A stretch of 64,000 nt of DNA from Closterium sp. Naga37s-1 (lineage: Eukaryota > Streptophyta > Zygnematophyceae > Desmidiales > Closteriaceae), in contig CANJKZ010001237.1 in NCBI GenBank assembly GCA_947471745.1, forward strand, positions 1,637,001-1,701,000, written 5' to 3'. The notes beneath the pieces were generated by a model that was not told where the DNA came from, ran no database searches, and worked only from the letters and a program-made list of their open reading frames with translations. Shown here piece by piece: positions 32,998 to 43,112 of the stretch (positions within the stretch are counted from its first letter, which is position 1; each line of letters begins with the position of its first letter). The translations under genes were made by a program, and so were the position numbers.

Positions 32998-33868
32998 CGG
33001 ACAATCAATAGTGCCGATCAGTGCGAGATCGAGAAATCAAATGGAACGACAACTTCTGAGTCGCGAGTGGCGAATTTAGCCAGGCGAGAATGGCTGGTGC
33101 ATGGCTGCGGTTATAGTAACTTCGGCGAGAACGGATAAGGTACGAATGAGAGAGCGGCTGAATTCTGAACGAGAATACGCGGACCAAGCCATGGCGGAGG
33201 CGAGCGAAGGAAGTGCGCTTAGCGTGAACGAAACGAGACGGGCGGCTGAACCAGGTCACCTCGGACCACTCGAACGTGGCTTGCAAGTTCGCGACGAGGC
33301 ACACGAGTGCGAGTTGCGGCTAAAATGAGTTGGGTTGAAAATGGTCGGACCCAGAGATCGGTGGTGGGTTGAAATTTCTGAACTCACAGCAACGGTGGAG
33401 AAGAAAGTCTATCTACCAACCAACCAAGCATGCATGTCTGCTGTTGGTTGTGCGGGGCACGCATTTCAGGGATGTGCTAGGATTTCGAGTTACGGCTGGT
33501 TACGTTCTACATTACAAGTGTAAGGAATTTTGCCTAATTCCTTACTAGGGCACTCCATACCAGGGCTTATTTTATCAGTGTAAATTACTCTGATACCCTG
33601 ATAATCAGGGTGATTTTTTAGGGTCACAATTTGGCGTAAAAGTTTGTTTTTTTATAATAAAATTTCCCTCATCAATCAGGGTTTTGATTTTGGGAACACT
33701 TTAGCGTAAAAGTAACATGTTCTGTTAGTGCGTTTTACCCTGAAGCGAGTATAAGGCATCTTCCCGGGGTGCCCCCTCCCCCACCGCCCTGTACCCCGAT
33801 ACTCCATGCGCGAACCTGAAAATTTTTCCCCGAATGTATGAGTGGTGTTCAACAAGATTGGTCGGAAT
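32998..33868. other. Upstream of the CAP gene: unassigned
   Basis: The first few hundred bases should hold the promoter and 5' untranslated region of the minus-strand CAP gene; I see no convincing TATA box. About 33530-33740 is AT-rich, with the phrase GGCGTAAAAGT or GCGTAAAAGT twice and short CAGGG-type echoes. GGAAT at 33864-33868 may be a target duplication of D1. Confidence 0.4.
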
Positions 33869-34301
33869 TGTTGATATAATCCGAGAATCGAACTGGATAA
33901 GATAAGACTGCTAAGTTATAGGAAGACAATAAAGTCTTCGAAAGAGAAGAAGATGATTAAAAGGTAGAGATACAAGGGTATAAATAGCAAACTAGCTAGC
34001 CATGTACTCTGAGGGGTACATTCCCTTATTTAACTGTATTGCATTGCTACAGTAACCGCGACTATTGCTCTACTCGATAGTTACCATGTTGCAGCGTGTA
34101 ACCTCAGAGTACGGTTACTGGGTAGTCAACAGTCACGACCGTTGACTGCCTTCGACTGTTGATCTTCGTGTGACTCTCGAGCTTCAGCATGCTCTATATA
34201 AGCTATTGCGACACTGGTACAGTCGCGCTGCTTTGTTACGAAGTGGCGCGTTGGGAGAGAACCTTCGGAAATGTTATAATAACCTTTCGGTTATTCCAAC
34301 A
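33869..34301 (-). repeat. 3' LTR of element D1
   Basis: TGTTGATATAATCC to GGTTATTCCAACA on the plus strand, 433 bp. It shares the patch CTAGCTAGCCATGTACTCT with the C LTR in reverse orientation. Its inner end, CAACA, is followed by CT and the complement of the polypurine tract, but element I has been inserted right there. Confidence 0.8.
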
Positions 34302-34303
34302 CT

Positions 34304-35772
34304 TGTCAGAATAGCAAGCAGGAATGAGAACAGAAGAAGAGGGTTTGCACTAGCAGGCAGTTGAGTACATATAGGAAACCCTAATTTGGGCTATACTCGC
34401 TATACAGTACCCCACTGCAGGCTAGACAAATATCACATTCTGACACACCCCCATAGTCAAAGTGGGGTATAATCAGCACAGCAAGCAGTCATAGAGCAGG
34501 TTCACAAGTACAAGCAAAGCTAGAGGCATTCACAAAGGGCAAGTGAGGAGGAGGAGGCGGGACTGTGAGAGGAGAGGAGATAGGAGGCGACGGCTGAAGC
34601 TGCAGACACACGGGCAACAGGAGCGGCTGGCACAGCGGCTACCGGAGCAGCGCCCCGGACTACTGGAGTAATTGGCTCCGCGGCTAAGACGAGCGGCAGG
34701 AGCAACGGACCCACGGGCGACTGGCGCAGCAGGCTCGCTGGGCTACCGGAGCAGAGCCCCGGACTACTGGCGCTGCTGACGACACGACGGCTGCCTCCGC
34801 TCAACCTCCCCCAACTGTCCCACCCCCCTTTCACACACCCCTTGCTGCACCCCTAGCTCCACTCCCACGTCACCCCCCTAGCGCCACTCCCTCGGCTCCC
34901 ACACATCCACCCCCCTCAGCGGCAGCTGCAGCAGTGGGAGACGGAGGAGGAGGAGGAGCAGGGGACGGCTCACACACCCGCTACCCCCATACCCGCCACC
35001 CCCATACCCCCAACGCAGGGCAGAGACGCGGGCAGCAGCTGGGGCGCTGCGACGGGCGACGGGCAGGGCGGCGCGCGGGTCCCCAGGGCGCCGCGACGGG
35101 CGACGGGAGGGGGCGACACGCGGGCCCCCAGGGCGCCGCGACGGGCGACGGGCAGGGCGACGCGCGGCCCCCCAAGGCGCCGCGACGGGCGACGGGAGGG
35201 GGGGGACGCGCGGGCCCCCAGGGCGCCGCGACAGGCGACGGGCAGGGCAGCGCGCGGGCCCCCAGGGCGTCGCGACGGGCGACGGGAGGGGGGGGACGCG
35301 CGGGCCCCCAGGGCGCCGCGACGGGCGACGGACAGGGCAGCGCGCGGGCCTCCAGGACCCCGCGACGGGCGACGGGATGGGGGCGGCGCGCGGGCCCCCG
35401 GGACGCCGCGATGGGTGACGAAACTGCCGCGCTCCTCGAGCGCGTGGCGGGCAGAAAACCGCCGCGCGCCCCGAGCGCGCGGCGGGAAGAAAAAACGCCG
35501 CATGCGCAGGGCGCGCGGCAAGCAGAAAACGTCGCGCGCCCGGGGCGCGCGATAGGCAGGACAGCAGCGGAAGCATTAAGTGGGCCCATCCACTGGATCG
35601 ACCAGGGAGGGTCGACCTGCTCTGATTGCATGTGAAAAATAGAACGAGGAATGAGAACAGAAGAAGAGGGTTTGCACTAGCAGGCAGTTGAGTACATATA
35701 GGAAACCCTAATTTGGGCTATACTCGCTATAGAGTACCCCACTGCAGGCTAGACAAATATCACATTCTGACA
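34304..35772 (-). mobile_element. Element I: small non-autonomous LTR element
   Basis: 1469 bp with 142-bp LTRs at 34304-34445 and 35631-35772 and ACACT duplications at 34299-34303 and 35773-35777. CACCCCCATAG after the left LTR is the complement of the family A polypurine tract. The bases before the right LTR give a primer site TGCAATCAGAGC, a degenerate TGGTATCAGAGC. The interior (34446-35630) has no protease, integrase or RT, only a GC-rich tract with a roughly 45-bp tandem repeat at about 35045-35420 (GCGACGGGCGACGGG...CCCCAGGGCGCC). It probably moves with family A proteins. Confidence 0.9.
35045..35420. repeat. About 45-bp GC-rich tandem repeat inside element I
   Basis: GCGACGGGCGACGGG starts at 35049, 35093 and 35138 and continues at about 45-bp spacing for roughly eight units. 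Both strands stay open through it, which is a composition effect and not evidence of a protein. Confidence 0.8.
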
Positions 35773-35782
35773 ACACTCCCCT

Positions 35783-38700
35783 TCATTCCTGAAGGTGAGC
35801 CACGTGGGATTTCTTCAAGATCCCGCAGAGGTCGGTGCAGTGCTGGAACTTCTGACGTGGCAGTTTCTTGGTCAAGAAACCTGCTGCCATGTCACGGGTT
35901 GGGCAGTACGTGAGTTTGACCTTGCCCTTGTCGATCTCCTTCTTCACGAAGAAGTAACGGAGTGCGATGTGTTTCGTGCGGTTCACGCACCCGGGCTTGT
36001 TCGCGATCTTGATCCCGCTCTGATTGTCGCAGAGTAACGTGAAGTGCTCGTTCATCGTCACTTTCGCTTCCTGCAGGAGCTCCATCAGATACAGCCCTTC
36101 GCGAACAGCTGCGCTGGCGGCGATAAACTCAGCTTCGGCTGATGAAAGAGCAATGCGCTCCTGCTTCTGGGAGTTCCAGGAGACGAGTCCAGCAGGTTGG
36201 AGTTGAAATATGAAACCTCTGCGGGAGCATCTGTTGTTAGTGTCTCCCGCATGGTCAGCGTCTACGTAGCCGTGGAGCTGCTGGGTGGCAGTTAAGTTGG
36301 CTTCGTAGGTGAGTCCGACGTCACGGGTAGAGATGAAGTATTGGACTTCTCAGCGTAGGTCCAGTAGATTCTCCCCTTCAGGTCGCTTCAGTACTGTGCG
36401 AGCTGGCTTGCGACGTAGGAGAGCTCCAGCCGGCACGTGATGGCGGCGAATAGGGGACACCCCAGCTGCTGCTGATAGAGCCGATGATTTTTTATGGAGA
36501 GCGGCGTGGTGTCAGGTTGATCGTCACCTCGAGCTTCTCCTTGATTTCTTCCTCGAACCGGTCGAGCAGCTCCGTGTCATCGCCGGTGTAGAGGAGGTCG
36601 TCGAGGTAGGCGACGAGAAGAATGAATTTGCCGCGCAACTCCTTCCGGTACATCCCAAGGTCATGCGGCAGCTGAGCGAATCCGAGCTCCGTGAGAACGG
36701 TGTGCAGGTACTGCTGCCACAGACGAGGTGCTTGTTTGATCCCATAAAAAGATTTCTGGAGAAGGCAGACAGCACCGTCGCTTTCTTCAAAGGCGTGTGG
36801 TTGTTCGACGAAGATGATGGCGTCGACAGGCGCGTAGAAAAATTCGCTTCCGACATCGATTTGTCGGAGCGGATGCTGTTTGATGGCTGCAATGCAGATG
36901 AGGATGCGGACTGAGGTGTGCCTTCCGACGGGCGCAAAGGTCAGGTCGTAATCCACCATGTGAGTTTGTTCGAAGCCGCGCACCACCTACCTCGCCTTGT
37001 ACTTATCAATGGAGCTGTCCACGAGTGTTTTGATTCGGAAGACCCATTTGCCGCTGAGCTTTTTTCTCCCCTTTGCAAATGATCGGGGAACCAGCTTCCA
37101 TGTCCCGCGACTCTTTAGTGCCGCTACTTCTGCTGCCATGGCTGCCTTCCATTTCTCATTGTCGAGTCCAGACACGGCATGGCGAACGGTGGTGGGTTCC
37201 TTGGGGGAGGTGTGGCGAATGGCGACTGCGAGCCCAAGGATGCGGAGGCCGGTTTCGTTGGTCTTTTCGTAGTGGAGGCGGTCATAGTCGTGGAAGCTGG
37301 TAACTTCGACAACGTCGTCGTCTCTGTCATGGCCGGTGCGGATGGTGTCGTGCGAAGGGTTGCTCGGTGGTAACCCGGCATCCAGAGACTGGCGCGCTGT
37401 GCTGTTGTAGTTGTGGGCTTCACGGGTTGTATCGTCAGGATCGAATTGAGAAACAAGAATGTAAGTTGGGGCCTAGAATGGGCTTGTAAGGGGGATGTTG
37501 GGAAAGGAATCGAATGGTCTGTTGTCAGTTGCGTCTGCGTCCTCTGCCAGGTCAGCCTCATCCTGTGACGTGGCGAAGCTGCGGTGCCCCTCGAAAACCC
37601 TCTCTGGTGCTTTGTCAGCTTCGCGATGTTCTTTGAACCGGCAGGGTCAGCTTCTCGTAGAAGATGCAGTCACGTGATTTCGTCACCTCGTCTGTCGTGT
37701 AGTCCAGCACGATCCACGCCTTGTATCCTTTTTCGATCCCGAGGTGAATGCCCCAGCGTGCCCGGTCAGCAAACTTTCCCGTCCTTGCTGTCTGTGGCCT
37801 GTACTGTACCATGCAGCCGAACACCCGAAGAAGACGCGTGTCAGATTTTCTGCCCGTCCAAGCTTTGTGGGGCGAGGTGTTGTTCTCGAGGCTTCGGGAG
37901 GACAGCAAGTTGTGCAGCCGAAACAGCGTGATTCATCGCAAACGGCCAAAACTTTGTTGGGATGGCGGACTGCTTCATCAAAGCCCTCATCCTTGTGGGG
38001 AGGCTCCTGATTGTCCGTTCTGCTACTCCCTCGTGCTCGTGAGCGTAGGGCAAGGACACCAGACGCTCAATCCCTTTCTTGGTGAAGAGTTCCTTTGACT
38101 CAGTTGAGAAAAACTCTGCTCCTCCGTCCGTTTGGTAGCTTTTCAGCTTCAATACTGATTGGCGTTCTGCGCGATTCATCCAGGCTATGAAGCACTCGAA
38201 GGCAAGAGAGCGACAATCGGTGTTGATAGCCCAGACGTAGCGTGTGGATGCGTCGATGAAGGTTAGCGTGTACTTCTCGCCGTCAAGCCCGTCTTGGCTG
38301 AGAATCATGAAGTCGCTGTAGACTTTTTCAAGTGGTTGGTAGCGTTCGTAGCCAGGAGGCAGGTCGGGGAAGGGCTTGTGAGCGAGTGACGCGGTGGGGC
38401 AGACGGTGCGCGCCGGGTCACCTAACGTTGCTGTGAGGGCGCCCCCCCTGGGAAGTAGCAGTGCATCTGAGTCGAAGACTCCGGCTTTGATGGAGTTCTT
38501 GAGCGTGACGTGGGAGGGATGTCCGAGTCGTTGATGCCAAATTTCTGGTTCTGCTTGGTAACCGACGGTTTTCTGATAATATTTGTTTCTCTCTACTTCG
38601 TCTCGCTGCTCCGTTTCAGGTCCTTTGTCGGTGGCGGCGCTCACGTCTGCTGCGAAGGCTCGGGCGGAGACTCGTTCCAGGACAGCGTCGGGGATTCCGG

Positions 38701-39690
38701 CGATGTCGTTCGAATCGGCGGTGTGAATTGGGTCGCCGGTGACGAGTGGTCGCAGAAGTTGTGCCGGAAGTCGTGCCGCCTTGGGCCACTCGGAAGCGGG
38801 AAGTCCTTCCATCGGAACACGATGATAGAGATATTCGTCGCCGGTGACCGAGTTCAGCTGAGGTCCTTGTACTGGCGGCGGCGCTTCCTCGGTAGGTTCG
38901 GATAACTCTACTGCTCCTCCGAACTCGTAAGTCATTTCTTATGACTCCTCTTTTTTTTCCTCTGGTTTGTCAGGAGCGTACTGATCTGGAAGAGGAGGTC
39001 CGCCCCAACTTGTTCCGCACGTCACCCAGTACGGATCTATCTCCGCATTTTTGTAGGGGGAAGTGCTGGAGCCTCGAGATAAGGAGAGCTTGGGGGTCCC
39101 CATCCACTTTCGGAAGCTGAAGTCCCCAACCGCCTCCTGTGGAAGCTCCTTCTTCTGGTGTTTGGTCGACTCCCCAAGCACCAGCGGTAGGACTGGGAGT
39201 GGTCCAGCTGGGTGAGACCAGTCCTGTTACGCCCCACCCGGTACCAGCGGTTGCTCCCTATCCTCCCGTGTCAGCTTCTGCAGTTGCTGACTTCCCATTG
39301 CCTTCCTCCTGTTCCATTGTTGCAGGTCCGGTATCTCCAAGAGTGGAGGTCGAATCAGTTGGGACGGTGCGCAGGCGAAGAAGTCCGTCCGAGGCAGGGC
39401 GCTCGAGTTCCATTTCCTTAGGGTGCGACCAAGTCGGTGCCTTAGTGGGTGTCGTCTTCAGCAGGAGGGTTCATTCGGAGTTGCATATCGTGCCTTCCGC
39501 CGTGAAGTTTACTACGAAGACTCCGTCGTTGTCTACTGCCTTCCCGATGTAAGTGTTCTTGTAGAACAGTTCAAAGCTTCTCTCCTTGCAGTTGCTTTGG
39601 ATGTCAACTCCGCACCTCATGAGTTGTGATGACGAGAGCAGGTTGTACTGCAGATCGGGAACGACCAACACGTCTCCGATGTGAATGGTG
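35783..39690 (-). pseudogene. D1 pol remnants: protease, spacer, integrase, RT, RNase H
   Basis: Minus strand, right to left. The protease C-terminal part is 39471-39690 (VPDLQYNLLSSSQL). A long spacer lies at 38600-39470 and integrase at 37615-38935, with IWHQRLGHPSH, FIDASTRYVWA, the second Asp in QTDGGAEFF and the Glu in GVAERTIRS. RT is 36492-37175 (KWVFRIKTL, YGIKQAPRLWQQ, box YLDDLL). RNase H tail is 35783-36085 (CDNQSGIKIANKPG, MAAGFLTKKLP). Several frameshifts and stops separate these blocks (for example near 36200-36490 and 37180-37610). Gag and the DSG part of protease are missing. It is closest to element C. Confidence 0.85.
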
Positions 39691-42123
39691 ACCAACAACG
39701 TTGTCGACATCCCCGAAGCTGATCTTCACCAAGCCTCCACCCAAGCCTTCACAACCGATGTACGAGCTGCCACCGACAAAGGACATGCGACACCACAACA
39801 AGAGGAAGAACAGAGAAACAAATATTACAAACGGACTGTTGGCTACCGCGCCACTCCTGACATCTGGCACCAACGGCTCGGGCATCCCTCACACACTACA
39901 CTAAAAACTCCATTCCCGCCAACGTCTTCAACACAAGTGGTCTGCTTCTGCCCAACGGCCACACGCTCACAACAACTTCAGAAGCTCCGCCATGTACCGT
40001 CTGCCCCACTGCCGCGCTCTCTTACAAGCCGTTCCTCGACTTACCTCAGGGCTATGAAATATATGAACCGCTTGAAAAGGTCTACAGCGATTTCATGATT
40101 CTAAGCCAAGGCGGACTCGACAACGAATACAATACAATGACCTTCATCGACACCAGCACGCGCTACGTCTGGGCCATCAACATCGACTGCCGTTCATGCG
40201 CCTTCGACTGCTTCGTGGTTCGGAAGGAACGGGCCGATCGACAATCAGGCCTGAATTTGAAGAACTTTTAGATGGACGGGGGTGTGGAGTACTTCTCCAA
40301 CGAGTTCAAAGAGCTCTTCGCCAAGAAAGGGATTGAGCACCTGGTGTCCCTACCATATGCGCACAAGCAGCAAGGAGTAACAGAAAGGACAAACAGGAGC
40401 CTCGCAACGAGGATGAGAGCCCTCGTGAAGCAGTCTGCAATACCAACCAGGATCTGGCCATTCGCGATTAACCATGCCGTTCGGATGCACAACCTGTTGT
40501 CATCATGGAGCCTAAAAGACAACACCTCAGCTTACAAGGCTTAGAAGGGAAGAAAAGCTGACACGCATCTGCTACGAGTGTTCGGCCGCATGGTACATGC
40601 CCCACACGGCACGAACCGGAAAATTTACAGACCCGGCACGCTAGGGCTTTCACCTTGGGATTCCAAGGAATTCAAGGCCTGGATCGTCCTGGACTATGCG
40701 ACACATGAATTGACGAAATCATGTGAATGCATCTTCTACAAGAATCTGACTCTGCCAATTTTCAAGAAACATCGCGAAGCTGACGAGGCGCCGGAAACCA
40801 TTTTCACGGGACACCATAGCTTCACCACAGCACAAGATGAAGCCGACATGGCGGAAGATGCAGCGGACGTTCGGGCCAACGAACATTATCCGAACACCCC
40901 CCTTACAAGCCCACTCCAAACCCCAACCTTCATACATGTTTCACAATTTGATCCCAACGATACAACTCGCGAAGCCCACAATTACAACAGCACATCGCGC
41001 CGATCTCCGGATACCGAGTTACCACCGCCAAATCCCTCGTAAGACACCATCCGCAACAGCAACGACAGCGACGACGACGCTGTTGAAGCTACCAGCATGC
41101 ACGACCTGGATCGCCTCACCTACGCCACCACCAGCAAAACTGGCCTTCGCGTCCTTGGGCTCGCCGTCACAGTTCGCCAGCTCTCTCCCAAGGAGCCTAC
41201 CACCGTGCGCCAGGCCCTGCAAGGTCCTGAAAGTGAGAAATGGAGAGCAGCCATGGCTGCCGAAGTAGCAGCACTCAAGCGCCGTGGAACCTGGAAGCTT
41301 GTCCCTCGCTCATCAGCAAGGGGAGAAAACTATTAAGCGGCAAATGGATATTCCGGATCAAAACACTCGCAGATGGGTTGATCGACAAGTACAAGGCAAG
41401 ATGGGTGGTACGCGGCTTCGAGCAAACACAATTCGTGGATTACGATCAAGCCTTTGCACCTGTTGGACGACACGCCTCGGTGCGCATCCTCATTTCCATC
41501 GCTATTGTCAAGCAGCGCCCACTCTGACAATTCAACGTCTTGAACGCCTTCCTGTGCGCAATCGTCGATGCCATCATCTTCATCGAGCAGCCGCACTCCT
41601 TCGAAGAGAATGACTCCGCAGTCTGCCTCCTCCTAAAATCTCTCAACGGCATCAAGCAGGCTCCACGCCTGTGGCAGTAATACCTACATGCGGTGCTACC
41701 TGCCGCAAGACCAAGGGATGTATCAGAAGGAATTACGCGGAATGTTCAACCTACTTTGACGATCTGCTCTACACCGGCGACGACACGGAGCTCCTCGATC
41801 AATTCAAAGAAGAAATCAAGGAGACACTCGAGGGGACTATCAACCACAACGTCACCCGATTCCTGGACCTGAACATCACCCAGTCAGCCACCTCCATTCA
41901 TCTCTCGGCCGTGAAGTGCGCCAAAACCCTCGCGAAGATATTTGCAATCTCTTTGATCAACCTCACCACTCCTTTCCGCACACCTCCTCCTAACCACGAG
42001 CCCGACACCACGCCTCTCTCCACTGACGATCATCGTCGAAATCAGCAGCAGCTATGTTGCCTACTATTCGCCGCCGTCACGTGCTGACCGAATCTATCCT
42101 ACGTCGCAAGCTAGCTCGCACAG
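39691..42123 (+). pseudogene. D2 pol remnants in opposite orientation: integrase and RT
   Basis: The plus strand begins in the spacer (DIPEADLHQASTQAF matches D1 DIAGIPDAVLERVSARAF) and continues through IWHQRLGHPSH, FIDTSTRYVWA and GVTERTNRS. RT follows with KWIFRIKTLADG, YDQAFAPVGRH and the region around YFDDLL. In-frame stops include TAG at 40269-40271 (replacing Gln before TDGG) and near 40544, 41041, 41528 and 41680. RT is cut at 42123 by the insertion of F; only seven more bases (57402-57408) appear before A4. Confidence 0.85.
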
Positions 42124-43112
42124 TGCAGAGATTCACTCTACAACGGTGGGAGCTAGACTACGGGTTAGGCACGGGTTGTGACTGATCGTAGCTTTGCCTG
42201 CGTTCTGTAGCACTTGCACATTCACGGAAAGAATTGACAATGGTTTCAATAGCAAAGTTGGGATTACGTAATGATTGAACAAGCAATGGCAAGAATGACT
42301 ACATCAGAGCCTAGCAACCTAGCAGACAGGCAGGTCGACTACCAGCGCAGCAAAGTCGACAATCTGCCAGTGTTGCGTAGAGGCACTGTGCCAGCATTAC
42401 AGAAAGGCGACCTTCCAACAGAGCAGAGCGACAAAGGGGCTTGCCAACGCTGCAACAGAGCGGTTTCCCAGCGTTGCACATGCAGTGGACAGTAGCGCAT
42501 GTGCGCACCCGCTTCGCAGGTGCGCGGCAATGGTCCAACACGTTCTCTACCGTCGCGCAAGTGACAAGTCGGCCACGTGCCGACAGTTGCGCCTGACGCT
42601 CCACGTCAACCTCGGGATACCGGCCCGAGGTCGCCCTCACCATCGCAACCTCGACGAGCCTCGAGTACCTCCGCAAAATCTTGTCGAGGTTACTTGGTCG
42701 ACCCGGTCGACCACGCAGCGCCCTGGTCGACGACCTCCCTCGTCGACCATTACTCTCGTCGAAGTCCACCCTGGTCGACGGACCCCTCCGTCAACCAGCT
42801 TGGTAAGTTGCCGCGAACACCCACCGTCGACGGCCTCTTTGACGGTCTTGCGCAGGTCGACGACCACCTTCGTCGACCACACCCAAGGCAGGTCGACAAA
42901 CCCCTTCGTTGATTACCCCAATCGAAATCTGCCGCCGGCTTCCCATCGTCGGCGGCTCCGCAGCAATCGCCCGCAAGTCGACCACCTTGTTGACCTGCAC
43001 GCCTAAGTCGGCGTCGTCCTCTGCCTTCGGTCGGCGACACATCTCGCGCACACGACCAGTACGTCGGCTTCGCCCAAGTGAGGGCGGGGCCATCACCCTA
43101 TTCCCGTCAACA
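42124..43112 (-). repeat. 3' LTR of element F, rich in GTCGAC
   Basis: 989 bp, TGCAGAGATTCACTC to CCCGTCAACA on the plus strand. It aligns with 56415-57396. The palindrome GTCGAC occurs at least a dozen times. Confidence 0.88.

Noticed and set aside
33000..33330. Separate small gene upstream of the CAP gene
   Set aside because: Only short frames without motifs; more likely promoter and 5' untranslated sequence.
34934..35635. 233-residue plus-strand frame in element I
   Set aside because: It lies in a 45-bp GC-rich array open on both strands; no domain and inconsistent with the element's minus orientation.
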